From: a virus
Virus record (IMG/VR): IMGVR_UViG_3300037247_000367
Location: 1 to 61,210 of that record
DNA length: 61,210 nucleotides
Direction: 5' to 3' (one strand)
The notes under the pieces are model-generated. The model had not been told where the DNA came from, ran no database searches, and was given only the letters and a program-made list of their open reading frames with translations. This document shows positions 14,910 through 23,606 of this stretch, piece after piece. Each line of letters starts with the position of its first letter. Position 1 is the stretch's first letter. A program made the position numbers and the translations under genes.

Positions 14910-15633
14910 AATAGACATCAGCGGAAAGGAATACAACCTACCTAATGACTGGCAGGATATTACTATGGGGCAGATGCTTGACTCCCAAAAGCTGCTCAAA
15001 GAGATGCCTGACAAGATGCGCCAGCTTACCTTCCCTGACAAAAAGAAAGCAACTCCTAAGATCACAGAGAATGATGAAATAGAGTTTTGGGAGTTCTACC
15101 GCAAATGGCTTGTATTTTGGACTGATATACCCGACAGCACATCTAAGAAAATCCAAATGGATGGATTGAAATTAGCTTACGAGGTATTACAGGTATTCAT
15201 GTTCACGCCTGCCGATATAATTCACAAAGAGAAAATCAACTTCAAAGGCGTTACATACATCTTGCCCCCCACAGAAGAATTGACAAGCGGACATACGAAG
15301 TACATGGCTGATTCTACATACGAGGAATTCGTAGAGGGGATGCAAATAACAACGATGCTTAACAAGTTAAAGAACAAAGATTTAAGCGCATTGCCGTTGC
15401 TTACAGCTACGTTTTACAGAGAACAGGTACGATGTAATAAATTCTATCAAAAGAAGCGCAAAAAGATTATTGAGTATGATGAGGAAGGCACTAAGAAAAG
15501 GGCAAAGCTATTTATGGACTTGCCGATGAGCGATGTTTGGGGAGCGTATTTTTTTTTAATCTTGCATCTCAAAAAATCGTTGAGTGGTTTGCAGACCTCT
15601 TTACCGGATCAGCTTCAGGAAATGCTCAACTGA
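14902..15633 (+). CDS. Putative tail assembly chaperone, zero-frame product
   Basis: A 243-aa protein beginning [20 protein letters not shown], the kind of start seen in phage tail-assembly chaperone (gpG-like) proteins. Near its C-terminus it crosses TAT TTT TTT TTA at 15547-15558; a -1 slip there would continue into the frame open to 15800. The identification rests on this G/G-T-type layout and on lying before tail genes, not on a recognised domain. The block is separated from the tape measure by the inserted sugar module. Confidence 0.5.
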   Translation: MVKIDISGKEYNLPNDWQDITMGQMLDSQKLLKEMPDKMRQLTFPDKKKATPKITENDEIEFWEFYRKWLVFWTDIPDSTSKKIQMDGLKLAYEVLQVFMFTPADIIHKEKINFKGVTYILPPTEELTSGHTKYMADSTYEEFVEGMQITTMLNKLKNKDLSALPLLTATFYREQVRCNKFYQKKRKKIIEYDEEGTKKRAKLFMDLPMSDVWGAYFFLILHLKKSLSGLQTSLPDQLQEMLN

Positions 15634-15800
15634 AGCGGTTTAGCTGGTATTCGCTGACTAAGAACATAGCTAAAACGGGGGTATTTAACGGAAAGTATCA
15701 GGGCATCAGGGCAGTCGAAAAGGCAAATGTTTATGATGTGTTAAGGTATGCGATGGTAGAGAAGTTAGAGCAGGAAGAAATTAACAAAAAAGTCAAATGA
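14902..15800 (+). CDS. Predicted -1 frameshift fusion (gpGT-like)
   Basis: Reading frame 14902 to the slip at about 15558 and then the -1 frame to 15800 gives a product of about 300 aa. The -1 extension reads [17 protein letters not shown], then a helical segment ending [15 protein letters not shown]. The extension has no convincing independent start: its only ATG (15537) lies upstream of the slip site inside the overlap. That supports expression by frameshift. A homopolymer sequencing or assembly error in the T9 run is the alternative. Confidence 0.5.
15549..15558 (+). other. Candidate -1 ribosomal frameshift site
   Basis: T9 followed by A. In the zero frame it reads TTT TTT TTA, so the heptamer T TTT TTA fits X-XXY-YYZ and both tRNAs can re-pair after a one-base backward slip. 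Confidence 0.5.
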
Positions 15801-15976
15801 AAAACAATAAATTAATAGCATTACTACCCTTTCTTTTTCTAAGTGCGGCAACAGAAACTAACCGCAGCCCAGCACCAATGTTTAGAAGTGCTCGTTCAGC
15901 ACATGGCAGTCCTATATTCATTCCAAAACACACAAAATTAAAAGGTTGGCAGAAGGAACTTAAAAGAAAAAAATGA
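15797..15976 (+). CDS. Small secreted or membrane-anchored peptide, 59 aa
   Basis: The N-terminus [20 protein letters not shown] is a signal-peptide-like stretch (basic start, hydrophobic core, small residues before a possible cleavage after SAA). The rest is short and basic (HTKLKGWQKELKRKK). ATGA overlaps with both neighbours. Function unknown; an envelope-active peptide is conceivable. Confidence 0.55.
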   Translation: MKNNKLIALLPFLFLSAATETNRSPAPMFRSARSAHGSPIFIPKHTKLKGWQKELKRKK

Positions 15977-16488
15977 CAGAAATTTGGAAAGATATATCGG
16001 GATATGAAGGATTGTATCAAGTCAGTAATTTGGGCAGGATAAAATCTTTGAATAGAATAAACTTAGCAGAAAGGAAATTAAAAGGTAGGATAAGAAAAGT
16101 ATTTGATATTGGTGATGGCTATATACAGGTTGTTTTAAGAAAAAATAATAAACCAAAACACTTAATGGTACACAGGTTGGTTGGTATAGCTTTTATTAAA
16201 AACCCCCAAAACAAACCTCAAATAAATCATATAGATAGCAATAAGAGTAACAATATAGCCCTTAATCTTGAATGGTGTACTGCATCTGAAAATCAAATAC
16301 ATGCTATAATAAATGGTAAAGTACAATTAGGAGAGGATAGGCAGAACGCAACAATATCAAATGAACAAGCAAGATATATAAGAACATTAAATAAAAACGG
16401 GTTAAATTGTGTAGAAATAGGAAAGAAACTAAATAAAACAAGATTTTTTATTTGGGACGTTCTTAATAGAACTTATAAGTATGCTTAA
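15973..16488 (+). CDS. HNH homing endonuclease with NUMOD4 domain
   Basis: A 171-aa protein with NUMOD4 start EIWKDISGYEGLYQVSNLGR, then HRLVGIAFI (HNH_3 first His), then INHIDSNKSNNIALNLEW, the catalytic N-H-x-D...N...N core, and WCTASENQ. The C-terminal ISNEQARYIRTLNKNG...IGKKL segment is an HTH for target binding. It is a selfish free-standing homing enzyme sitting at the entry to the sugar module, and may have helped that region move. Confidence 0.9.
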   Translation: MTEIWKDISGYEGLYQVSNLGRIKSLNRINLAERKLKGRIRKVFDIGDGYIQVVLRKNNKPKHLMVHRLVGIAFIKNPQNKPQINHIDSNKSNNIALNLEWCTASENQIHAIINGKVQLGEDRQNATISNEQARYIRTLNKNGLNCVEIGKKLNKTRFFIWDVLNRTYKYA

Positions 16489-17224
16489 TATTCCAAAATT
16501 GTTGGTTGCTGCTCCAACTTCAAACTTGAAGGATTATTGTTTTAAAGAATATGCTGACCAGCTAAGGGGCTTTACCTATCCTAATTACGACACTTATCTT
16601 GTAGATAATTCAGAGGACGATAAATACATCGAAACGATTTGGGCGGAAGGCATTGATGCTGACCATGTAACACCGGGCGGATCACCTATTGAGTATATTA
16701 CATTGTGCCAAAACATCATAAGAAACAAGATGTTAGAAGGCGGTTATGCTTGGCTGTTAATGTTAGAATCAGATAACTTTGTACCGAGTAACATATTGGA
16801 ATACCTAATGGGCTATGGCAACGAAGTACATACGTTCCCTTACTTTATAATGAACGGAGCAGATACAACGCTATGTATGCAAGGAACGCCCTCTAAGCTG
16901 GGTTATAAGCTGGGCAGTAAACTCCCACCTGAAAGCTCCTTTGAGATGTTTCAGGGTAAGGTAGATTTGATAGAAAACTACACGATAGGCAATGATTATG
17001 AGTTATATGCTTCGGGTACAGGGTGTACTTTTATTCACCGTACTGTATTGGAAAAGATTGAGTTTAGAATAGACAAGCAAAAGCACAGGGCAGCATTCAG
17101 TGATACTTATTTTTACATTGATTTAAAGCGCAATGGCATACCGATAATCATGGACACGACTTTAATCCCAATTCACAAACGCAGCAACGCATGGGCAACT
17201 GACATAACAGCATTTGACAAATGA
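16481..17224 (+). CDS. GT-A-fold glycosyltransferase (GT2-like)
   Basis: A 247-aa protein. KLLVAAPTSN at the start is the first beta strand, WLLMLESDNF (91-100) supplies the acidic metal and sugar-nucleotide motif (ESD in place of DxD), and GTGCTFIHRTVLEKI then FSDTYFYIDLKRNG is the acceptor-side region seen in processive-type and Anp1-like GT-A proteins. No membrane segment. First enzyme of the sugar module. Donor and acceptor unknown. Confidence 0.75.
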   Translation: MLNIPKLLVAAPTSNLKDYCFKEYADQLRGFTYPNYDTYLVDNSEDDKYIETIWAEGIDADHVTPGGSPIEYITLCQNIIRNKMLEGGYAWLLMLESDNFVPSNILEYLMGYGNEVHTFPYFIMNGADTTLCMQGTPSKLGYKLGSKLPPESSFEMFQGKVDLIENYTIGNDYELYASGTGCTFIHRTVLEKIEFRIDKQKHRAAFSDTYFYIDLKRNGIPIIMDTTLIPIHKRSNAWATDITAFDK

Positions 17225-17307
17225 CAGATATGATTATTGCGACATTGTTTATATTAGCAATCATTGTATTGGTTGAAGTTCTTATAAATAAATACACAAA
17301 GAAATGA
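17221..17307 (+). CDS. 28-residue membrane peptide
   Basis: MTDMIIATLFILAIIVLVEV plus a short basic tail (LINKYTKK): one membrane span with positive C-terminus. ATGA overlaps on both sides strongly suggest it is translated. Function unknown. Confidence 0.5.
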   Translation: MTDMIIATLFILAIIVLVEVLINKYTKK

Positions 17308-17774
17308 GCGAACAAGCCGAAACCAAAGAGGTTAAAAAGAAGAAGCCGCCATTTAAAAAAGACATTGAATGGTTATCAGATACTATTAACATAGCTAGTA
17401 TGTATGAAATAAGAGGCTTGCAAGGGCTGTTTATGCCAAAGACAGAGACGAATAAATCAGGTTTAGTACGAATGCAACCGCTTTCTTTAGGCGATGCCTA
17501 TACGGTAAATGAGAAAACCCTTGATCCATTAGCTACAAAAGTCATTTATAAAAGCAACGGAAAAGCAATTATTTTAGCAGAGGCATTGGATAATCTACAA
17601 AAGCAATTCGATAACAAGCCAACCGGAGAGCTTGATGATGGCACAATAGATATTCTTAAAGGAGCTATTTGTCCGGGTTACCATCCATTGAAATTTAAAA
17701 GACATCATGCAAAAAAAATAATAAGCTGGTATAATGAAATAATAACAGTGATTAAAAAAACAAACGATGAATGA
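17304..17774 (+). CDS. Hypothetical protein, 156 aa
   Basis: A basic N-terminus (KEVKKKKPPFKKD), a middle with PLSLGDAYTVNEKTLDPLA and a His/Lys-rich C-terminus (HPLKFKRHHAKKIISWYNEI). No recognised family. It overlaps the next coiled-coil gene by 8 bases, so the two may work together; whether they belong to the sugar module or to tail assembly is unclear. Confidence 0.55.
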   Translation: MSEQAETKEVKKKKPPFKKDIEWLSDTINIASMYEIRGLQGLFMPKTETNKSGLVRMQPLSLGDAYTVNEKTLDPLATKVIYKSNGKAIILAEALDNLQKQFDNKPTGELDDGTIDILKGAICPGYHPLKFKRHHAKKIISWYNEIITVIKKTNDE

Positions 17775-18201
17775 ACAGATTGAAATTCAGAAGCAACTTG
17801 ATAGGTTAAGGGACAGGGTGAAGTTTTTAAGGGAATGGATAGGGCATTTAAACAGTAAACTAAATGTATCTAAAGATGTAATTGGCATAAACCAGCCATC
17901 AGAAAAGTTTGAAATAAAGGACAAAATCTTTCAACTCGAAAACGAAGTAGTGCATAAAGAGTATCTTATTGAAATGCGGGAAGGCGACCAGAAGATGTTT
18001 GAGCAGCAAAGGGAAGCCATAATAAAACAAGTTGATAGAGATATGGGCGGATTGATAAAACAATTACGTACAAAGATATTGCCGGATGTAAAGCAGACAC
18101 AGATAGCAGACGGAATTATTAAGCGCTTTTCTAAAAACAGCTATAAGAACATGGAGAATAAGATAGCTGATTTCAGCATGGCACAGCAATTATTGAAATG
18201 A
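17767..18201 (+). CDS. Coiled-coil protein, 144 aa
   Basis: Heptad-rich N-terminal half (IEIQKQLDRLRDRVKFLREW, LNSKL) and a second helical region (KDKIFQLENEVVHKEYLIEM). Soluble, charged, no cysteines. Could be an assembly or scaffold factor. No family recognised. Confidence 0.55.
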   Translation: MNEQIEIQKQLDRLRDRVKFLREWIGHLNSKLNVSKDVIGINQPSEKFEIKDKIFQLENEVVHKEYLIEMREGDQKMFEQQREAIIKQVDRDMGGLIKQLRTKILPDVKQTQIADGIIKRFSKNSYKNMENKIADFSMAQQLLK

Positions 18202-18293
18202 TAACAACAGGACAATATTTTAATTACAATTTCGGCAAGTTATTAGCTTTGTTGGTTTTAACAGCCAGCTTATTATATGCCATATTTTCTTAA
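18198..18293 (+). CDS. 31-residue membrane peptide
   Basis: MITTGQYFNYNFGKLLALLV followed by LTASLLYAIFS: one C-terminal membrane span. ATGA overlap with the preceding gene. Second such micropeptide in the module. Confidence 0.45.
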   Translation: MITTGQYFNYNFGKLLALLVLTASLLYAIFS

Positions 18294-18298
18294 AGCAA

Positions 18299-18853
18299 AT
18301 GATATATACATTCATACCATACTCCATTGAAAAGAACCTGTACGATGAGTACAATCGTTATATGAACCTATTGCCTAACGATGACGATTTCGCTTGTTTA
18401 TTAGACCACGACATAATGCTCACTACGTATGATTGGTATATTCAAATGACCGAGATAACAAAAAACCAACCCGAATGCGGGTGTTTTGTAGCCACAACAA
18501 ATAGGGTAGGCGGTGAACGGCAGATAGCAGACGTGAAGGTGGATGATGATATAAGATATAACCGGCAAGCAGGGGAGCGAATAAAACAAGAACATGGAAC
18601 GCAGGTAGAGGATTTTACTATCAACAAGCCGCATGACCTTTGCGGATTTCTCATACTGCTGAAAAAGGAAACATGGAAGAAGATAGGCGGTTTTGAGGCA
18701 TGGGATAAGGGTAACGGGTTGCTTGGCGTAGATTCAAAATTGCACAGAAAATTAATAGCAGTTAACGAGAAAGTGTATATAATGAAAGGCGTTTTTTTAT
18801 ATCACTGGTATCGTGGCGGATCAAATGATAAAAGCCATTTAATATTAAAATAG
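18299..18853 (+). CDS. GT-A-fold glycosyltransferase (GT2-like)
   Basis: A 184-aa protein with ACLLDHDIML (32-41; DHD as the DxD motif), a Gly/Asp-rich middle and CGFLILLKKETWKKIGGF, then LLGVDSKLHRKLI, the ED-like acceptor region of GT2 enzymes. The N-terminus MIYTFIPYSIEKNLYDEYNR is typical of phage and capsule GT2 proteins that start directly at the fold. Soluble. Confidence 0.8.
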   Translation: MIYTFIPYSIEKNLYDEYNRYMNLLPNDDDFACLLDHDIMLTTYDWYIQMTEITKNQPECGCFVATTNRVGGERQIADVKVDDDIRYNRQAGERIKQEHGTQVEDFTINKPHDLCGFLILLKKETWKKIGGFEAWDKGNGLLGVDSKLHRKLIAVNEKVYIMKGVFLYHWYRGGSNDKSHLILK

Positions 18854-18861
18854 TATATTTG
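18854..18861 (+). promoter_or_regulatory. -7 box of homing endonuclease gene
   Basis: TATATTTG, a perfect TAnnTTTG match, lies 14 bases before the ATG at 18876. This selfish gene seems to carry its own promoter. Confidence 0.5.
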
Positions 18862-18875
18862 CAGAAAAGTATATT

Positions 18876-19397
18876 ATGGAAAAATTATGGAATCCAATCC
18901 CTAAATTTGAATTATATTATTCAGTTAATAAATCAGGCGATGTTTATAGTCATAGGTATAAAAGAATATTACATCCAATAAAACAAAAGCACGGGTATTT
19001 AAGAGTGAGGTTATATAATAGCAAAGAATATAAATGGTATTTAGTTCATAGATTAATAGCATTAACGTTTATCCCGAATCCTGAAAATAAAAAAACTGTT
19101 AATCATAAAGACGGTAATCCATCAAATAATCATATAAGCAATTTAGAATGGATGACACAGAGACAACAAATGTTACATGCTTATAAAACAGGATTAAGAA
19201 AAAAGTCATTAGGATCGAATCATCCCAATAGTAAATTTAACGAAAAAGATATTGTAAAAATAAAAGAAATGTGTTTTAATGGTGTTAGCCAAAGAAAAGT
19301 AGCTGCTATATATAATGTTCATTATTCTACAATAAATCATATTATTAAAAAAAGAACCTGGGTAGAAGTAATGACAAATCACACTTGTTATGATTGA
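18876..19397 (+). CDS. HNH homing endonuclease with NUMOD4 domain
   Basis: A 173-aa protein: NUMOD4 start LWNPIPKFELYYSVNKSGDV, HRLIALTFIPNPENKKTVNH, then KDGNPSNNHISNLEWMT (HNH core), and an HTH C-terminus FNEKDIVKIKEMCFNGVSQR. Same architecture as 15973 but different sequence, so an independent arrival. Inserted between two glycosyltransferase genes. Confidence 0.9.
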   Translation: MEKLWNPIPKFELYYSVNKSGDVYSHRYKRILHPIKQKHGYLRVRLYNSKEYKWYLVHRLIALTFIPNPENKKTVNHKDGNPSNNHISNLEWMTQRQQMLHAYKTGLRKKSLGSNHPNSKFNEKDIVKIKEMCFNGVSQRKVAAIYNVHYSTINHIIKKRTWVEVMTNHTCYD

Positions 19398-20178
19398 CTT
19401 AATAATCTTCAGTAAAGATAGAGCCATGCAATTACAGGGCTTGCTTAGTAGCTTAAAAGCTAACTGTAACATCTTCAACAGGATAGTTGTCATTTATGAC
19501 TTTTCAGATAAAGAATACGAGCAAGCATATAATGAACTTAAAAACGAGCAAGGTATAATATGGTTGTACGGTAACATTTCATTTAAAGACAGGGTTTTGT
19601 CTGCATTCGGAGATACAAAATATACCTGTTTCATGGTAGACGATTTGATAGCTTATACGGAGATTGAGAAAGAGCCAATAAAGGAAATGAAAATGTTAAT
19701 GGAAACAGGTAACATTTTCAGTTTACGGATTGGAAAAAATATAGGAAAATATCAGCAAGGAGAATTTATGCAAGATAATCATTATGAACATAGTTTTATA
19801 TTTGACTGGACGCAACAGAAGAAGTATTGGGGTTATCCTTTCAGCGTAGATGGTCATGTATTTAGAACCGATTTTATTAAAACCATAATTCAAAACGGTG
19901 AATTCCATAATCCTAACAAATTAGAAATAATTTTACAGCGAGGTAAGGACATAGCTCCTAAATACATGAGCTGCTTCAATCAAAGCGTTGTCGTAAGCAT
20001 TCCGATTAATAGGGTAAGCATTACCGCAAGTGCAAGTTTTGGTGAGAGATACCCGCATACTGCAAAGGAATTGAACGATAAGTTTTTAGCAGGAGAGCGT
20101 ATGGATTGGCAAGCAATGGATTTTAGCGACATAAAATCATCGCACCAGGAAGTGGAATTAAAATTCAAAACCATATGA
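19390..20178 (+). CDS. GT-A-fold glycosyltransferase
   Basis: A 262-aa protein starting MIDLIIFSKDRAMQLQGLLS, the nucleotide-binding start of GT2-like enzymes (F-S-K-D-R-A-x-Q-L). TCFMVDDLIAYT (79-90) carries the acidic pair of the metal site, and a WGYPFSVDGHVFRTDFI acceptor region follows. No membrane segment. It follows the homing gene with an ATG overlap. Confidence 0.75.
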   Translation: MIDLIIFSKDRAMQLQGLLSSLKANCNIFNRIVVIYDFSDKEYEQAYNELKNEQGIIWLYGNISFKDRVLSAFGDTKYTCFMVDDLIAYTEIEKEPIKEMKMLMETGNIFSLRIGKNIGKYQQGEFMQDNHYEHSFIFDWTQQKKYWGYPFSVDGHVFRTDFIKTIIQNGEFHNPNKLEIILQRGKDIAPKYMSCFNQSVVVSIPINRVSITASASFGERYPHTAKELNDKFLAGERMDWQAMDFSDIKSSHQEVELKFKTI

Positions 20179-20444
20179 GTTGGAAACAAAACAAAGAATG
20201 GAAACACTTCAAGCAAGTCAACACTGGCAAGATGGGTGTCATTGTCGTCAAGGTAGCGGAAATAATAATGAAAGAACTGGACAAGGACGTAGATATTGAC
20301 AAGATTAATGCAAAACAACTGATTAAGGACGCAGATAAATATGGAGAAGTAACCCGTATGATGGAGACATTCATTACGCAAGCAGTAAATGACTTCCATC
20401 CGAAAGGGAAAGCGTTTTTAGAGAACCGGGAAAATGCTGATTGA
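20175..20444 (+). CDS. Hypothetical protein, 89 aa
   Basis: Helical, charged product (starts MSWKQNKEWKHFKQVNTGKM). ATGA overlap with the glycosyltransferase gene. No family recognised. Confidence 0.5.
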   Translation: MSWKQNKEWKHFKQVNTGKMGVIVVKVAEIIMKELDKDVDIDKINAKQLIKDADKYGEVTRMMETFITQAVNDFHPKGKAFLENRENAD

Positions 20445-20462
20445 ACCAAAACATAAAAAACC

Positions 20463-20600
20463 ATGAGCGGAAAAAGAGCAAAACAACTTCGCAATAAGGC
20501 AAGAGATTTGACAGTCGGTATGCCAGAAGCGGAAACAAGGCGCATCTATAAGATATTAAAAAGCAATTATAAATTAGAAAAACAATTTCCACAATGTTAA
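20463..20600 (+). CDS. Small basic protein, 45 aa
   Basis: MSGKRAKQLRNKARDLTVGM then RRIYKILKSNYK. Starts of the form SGKRAKxLR are frequent in small phage proteins linked to virion or late regions. It overlaps the next start. Confidence 0.5.
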   Translation: MSGKRAKQLRNKARDLTVGMPEAETRRIYKILKSNYKLEKQFPQC

Positions 20601-21220
20601 TACCACTGATTGACCTAAAGAACAAATACAACCTTGACATAAGAGGCGTTATCCATATCGGAATGTATAATGCAGAGGAGTTACCTGCTTATCGGGAGTG
20701 CGGAGTTGAAAAGGTAATATGGATTGAGGCATTAAAAAAGCTGGCAGATGCAGCTAAATTGAAGTTTGAAAGCGATCCATCACAATGGGTCATAGAGGCT
20801 GTCATATCTGACAAAGAGGAAACGGTTGATTTTATGGTTACCAACAATGAAGCGTCAAGCTCTATTCTAAATTTAGGCACTCATTTGCAGCATCATCCGA
20901 GAGTGTGGGAAGAAAAACGGATTAAAGTCGTAACCTGCACAATGGAAAGCATCATAAACGGTTATGGAATTGATATGGTTGATTACAATTTCCTCAATAT
21001 AGATATACAGGGAGCGGAATTGAAGGCGTTAAAGGGTATGAAATATTATTTACAATACATTGATTACCTTTATTTAGAAGTAAACGAGGAAGAGATTTAT
21101 GAGAAATGCTGTTTAGTGGAGGAATTAGATGAATTTTTGTCTTATTTTAAACGAGTAGAAACCAAAATGACCAAATACAACTGGGGTGATGCGATGTACA
21201 TCCGTAAAACATTATTATGA
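20594..21220 (+). CDS. FkbM-family methyltransferase
   Basis: A 208-aa SAM-dependent O-methyltransferase. RGVIHIGMYNAEELPAYREC is the SAM-binding loop, and FLNIDIQGAELKALKGMKYY (about 132-151) is the FkbM hallmark (N-I-D-I-Q-G-x-E). Family members methylate sugar or polyketide hydroxyls. Context suggests O-methylation of a sugar in the glycan made by this module. Confidence 0.88.
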   Translation: MLIPLIDLKNKYNLDIRGVIHIGMYNAEELPAYRECGVEKVIWIEALKKLADAAKLKFESDPSQWVIEAVISDKEETVDFMVTNNEASSSILNLGTHLQHHPRVWEEKRIKVVTCTMESIINGYGIDMVDYNFLNIDIQGAELKALKGMKYYLQYIDYLYLEVNEEEIYEKCCLVEELDEFLSYFKRVETKMTKYNWGDAMYIRKTLL

Positions 21221-22029
21221 GACACTTTACAACCGTATGCGATAGTAACTATTTGGCTCAAGGGCTGGCTTTGTATCTCTCATTGATGAAAGTTAATCCT
21301 GATTTTATTTTATTTTGGTTATGTATAGACCAAAAGGCATACGAGATAGTGTCTAAACTCAATCTAAAGAATGTTATTTTAGATATTGCAGAGCCGTTTT
21401 TTCCTGTTAATGGATTTAATCACAAAGAATATTGTTGGTCGCTGGCTTCACGTTATACTGATTTTATATTTAAACTACATGGTATGCCTAACATAGTTTA
21501 TCTTGATGCTGACCTTTATTTTTATCAGGATTACGAACACATTTATAAAGAGATAGGCGATAAAAGCATAGGGATAATTGAACATAGAATACCTAATTAC
21601 AAAACCGTAGGCAAATACAATGTAGCTTTTAATTATTTTAAAAACGATGAACCGGGTAAGGAGTGTTTGAATACGTGGCAGCGATTAGCAAGTGATAAAA
21701 ACAATGAATATTTTAAGGAATATGGCAGTTGTGGAGATCAGAAATATCTTGAATTATTTATGAAATGGTATCCGTTGGACGTTCATATAATTGATTGCGG
21801 ACACGGGGCATGGTGGAATAATCGCAGCAATAGATTTTATGATGAATGTGTTATATATGATGGAAAAGATAAAAAACTAATCTTCATGCACTATTCGCAT
21901 TTTAACTTAACCAAAGATGGATATACGCATGATGAAATGAAAGAAATGTCGCCACGATTAAGGGAGTATTACGATAACTACGAAAAAGAAGTAAGGAAAT
22001 GCGAACAACAAATACAATCTATTAATTAA
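21217..22029 (+). CDS. GT-A glycosyltransferase (GT8-like)
   Basis: A 270-aa protein with MRHFTTVCDSNYLAQGLALY, the start typical of GT8 and related nucleotide-sugar transferases, and IVYLDADLYFYQD (93-105) holding the DxD metal motif (Asp97/Asp99). SCGDQKYLELF and IIDCGHGAWW follow as in family members that close the active site with a D-Q-x-x-L and a His/Gly motif. Retaining chemistry would be expected if the GT8 link is right. Confidence 0.82.
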   Translation: MRHFTTVCDSNYLAQGLALYLSLMKVNPDFILFWLCIDQKAYEIVSKLNLKNVILDIAEPFFPVNGFNHKEYCWSLASRYTDFIFKLHGMPNIVYLDADLYFYQDYEHIYKEIGDKSIGIIEHRIPNYKTVGKYNVAFNYFKNDEPGKECLNTWQRLASDKNNEYFKEYGSCGDQKYLELFMKWYPLDVHIIDCGHGAWWNNRSNRFYDECVIYDGKDKKLIFMHYSHFNLTKDGYTHDEMKEMSPRLREYYDNYEKEVRKCEQQIQSIN

Positions 22030-22039
22030 AACTGATACG

Positions 22040-22351
22040 ATGAAATCAAACGCAGATTACAAGCCGATTTTAGAATCGCTGAAAACCCTGAAAGCATCAG
22101 GCAAGGTGGATATTATATGGGAGGGTCGCGACTTTCGGGCAGAGGCTGAAGGGCACGAAACACAGCAAGTTGAGTTTTACGAATCAACTTGCCGGATAAG
22201 ATTGACTATTTATAAAAGCGATACTTTAAAAAGTTTGGGTGAAAAGGTAATTAAGGCAGAGGAATTAATGGATGATCTCGAAATGCACATTGTCTATAAG
22301 AAACAAAATCCTAATATGTACGAATTTCTTCATGCTAATTTAGAATTATGA
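22040..22351 (+). CDS. Hypothetical protein, 103 aa
   Basis: Alpha/beta protein with EATHQ-free, charged composition; segments KVDIIWEGRDFRAEAEGHET and YESTCRIRLTIYKSDTLK look like beta strands, followed by a helix. ATG overlap with the next glycosyltransferase gene. Function unknown. Confidence 0.5.
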   Translation: MKSNADYKPILESLKTLKASGKVDIIWEGRDFRAEAEGHETQQVEFYESTCRIRLTIYKSDTLKSLGEKVIKAEELMDDLEMHIVYKKQNPNMYEFLHANLEL

Positions 22352-23178
22352 AAATAGCTTTTGGTATTATAGTTTACAACGGGGATTTCGTTCTAAAGGA
22401 ATGTATCGAATCAATATATCCTTATGCAAGCGAAATATTGATTAGCGAGGGTTGTGTACAGCATTTCAAAGATAAGGGCTTTACGACATCCACAGACCGT
22501 ACCAATGAGATTATAGACAACTTCCCTGACCCTGACAATAAGATTAAAGTATTTCACGGCACATATAAAGAAAAGACCGAACAGTGCAACGCTTATATGC
22601 CTATTGATGCTGATTATCTTTGGTGTGTTGATGCCGATGAGATATACAAGCCCGAAGACATCGACAAAATCATAATGCGATTAGAAATAGAGGAGCCGAC
22701 ATCGGTAGGTTTTAAAAGCAAAACATTCTTTGGTGGCTTTGACAACGTGATAGGCGGCTTTGAGGCACGGGCAGAGTACAGGCGCATATTCAAGATCAAC
22801 AAAGAATCAAAGTGGGCGAATCACAGACCGCCACAGATAGATAATATTGAGGATGCAAAGCATATATCCGGTCAGTCATTAGCAGACAAAGGGGTATATA
22901 TGTACCATTACAGCTACGTATGGGACAGGCAGGTAAGGGATAAGGTTGAGTATTACAAAGCTAAGATCAGCAAGGACAACTGCATAGACGACTATTATGA
23001 GACAGTATTTAAGAAATGGGTAGATGGAGATATAATGACACGGAATATAATTGAGGCAAAAAATAATGGGGTACATGAATTTAAAACAAGTTACAGGGGC
23101 GATGCCTATACTGAAATATTTACAGGCGAACATCCTGAAATAATGCAACAATGTATAGCAAGAGAGAAGCAAAATTAA
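22348..23178 (+). CDS. Glycosyltransferase family 2-like enzyme
   Basis: A 276-aa protein: MKIAFGIIVYNGDFVLKECI is the classical GT2 start, CNAYMPIDADYLWCVDADEI (80-99) includes the DAD metal motif, and FFGGFDNVIGG then RIFKINKESKWANHRPPQI form the acceptor side. Resembles GT2 enzymes that work on lipopolysaccharide cores and capsule. Soluble. Confidence 0.85.
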   Translation: MKIAFGIIVYNGDFVLKECIESIYPYASEILISEGCVQHFKDKGFTTSTDRTNEIIDNFPDPDNKIKVFHGTYKEKTEQCNAYMPIDADYLWCVDADEIYKPEDIDKIIMRLEIEEPTSVGFKSKTFFGGFDNVIGGFEARAEYRRIFKINKESKWANHRPPQIDNIEDAKHISGQSLADKGVYMYHYSYVWDRQVRDKVEYYKAKISKDNCIDDYYETVFKKWVDGDIMTRNIIEAKNNGVHEFKTSYRGDAYTEIFTGEHPEIMQQCIAREKQN

Positions 23179-23606
23179 TAGAGCCGTATTTAACAAGTGG
23201 TGCAAGCGTTTTGGAATACGGAAGCGGTGAATCTACTTTTGAGGTAGCAGCAAAAGTAAAGTTATTGATTACAGTTGAACATCAATTAGAATGGTTTAAT
23301 AAAATAAAAGCCAAGCTGCCGAAAAATACTGTGATATTATTTGAACCGCCAACGTGCTTAAAGTGGGGAACGGATGGAACGTATGAGCAATTTAAAAACT
23401 ACATAGAAGCACCTAAAGGAATATTTAATGTTATAATAATAGACGGCAGGGCAAGGGTAGGATGTGCGAAGTATTGTAAGAATGTAGCAAACGAAAACAC
23501 TATTATCTTCGTGCATGATTATCAAAGAGAGGAATACAAAGAGATTGAAACTCATTTACAATTAATCGAAGTCGTTGAAACAATGGCTAAATTCAAATTA
23601 AAATAA
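23151..23606 (+). CDS. Class I SAM-dependent methyltransferase
   Basis: A 151-aa protein. VLEYGSGESTFEVA (about 20-33) is motif I, with V-E-H-Q as the acidic residue after strand 2, and FNVIIIDGRARVGCAKYC is the motif II region. It overlaps the previous gene by 28 bases. Small methyltransferases of this type accompany surface-glycan genes in many phages. Confidence 0.78.
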   Translation: MYSKREAKLIEPYLTSGASVLEYGSGESTFEVAAKVKLLITVEHQLEWFNKIKAKLPKNTVILFEPPTCLKWGTDGTYEQFKNYIEAPKGIFNVIIIDGRARVGCAKYCKNVANENTIIFVHDYQREEYKEIETHLQLIEVVETMAKFKLK

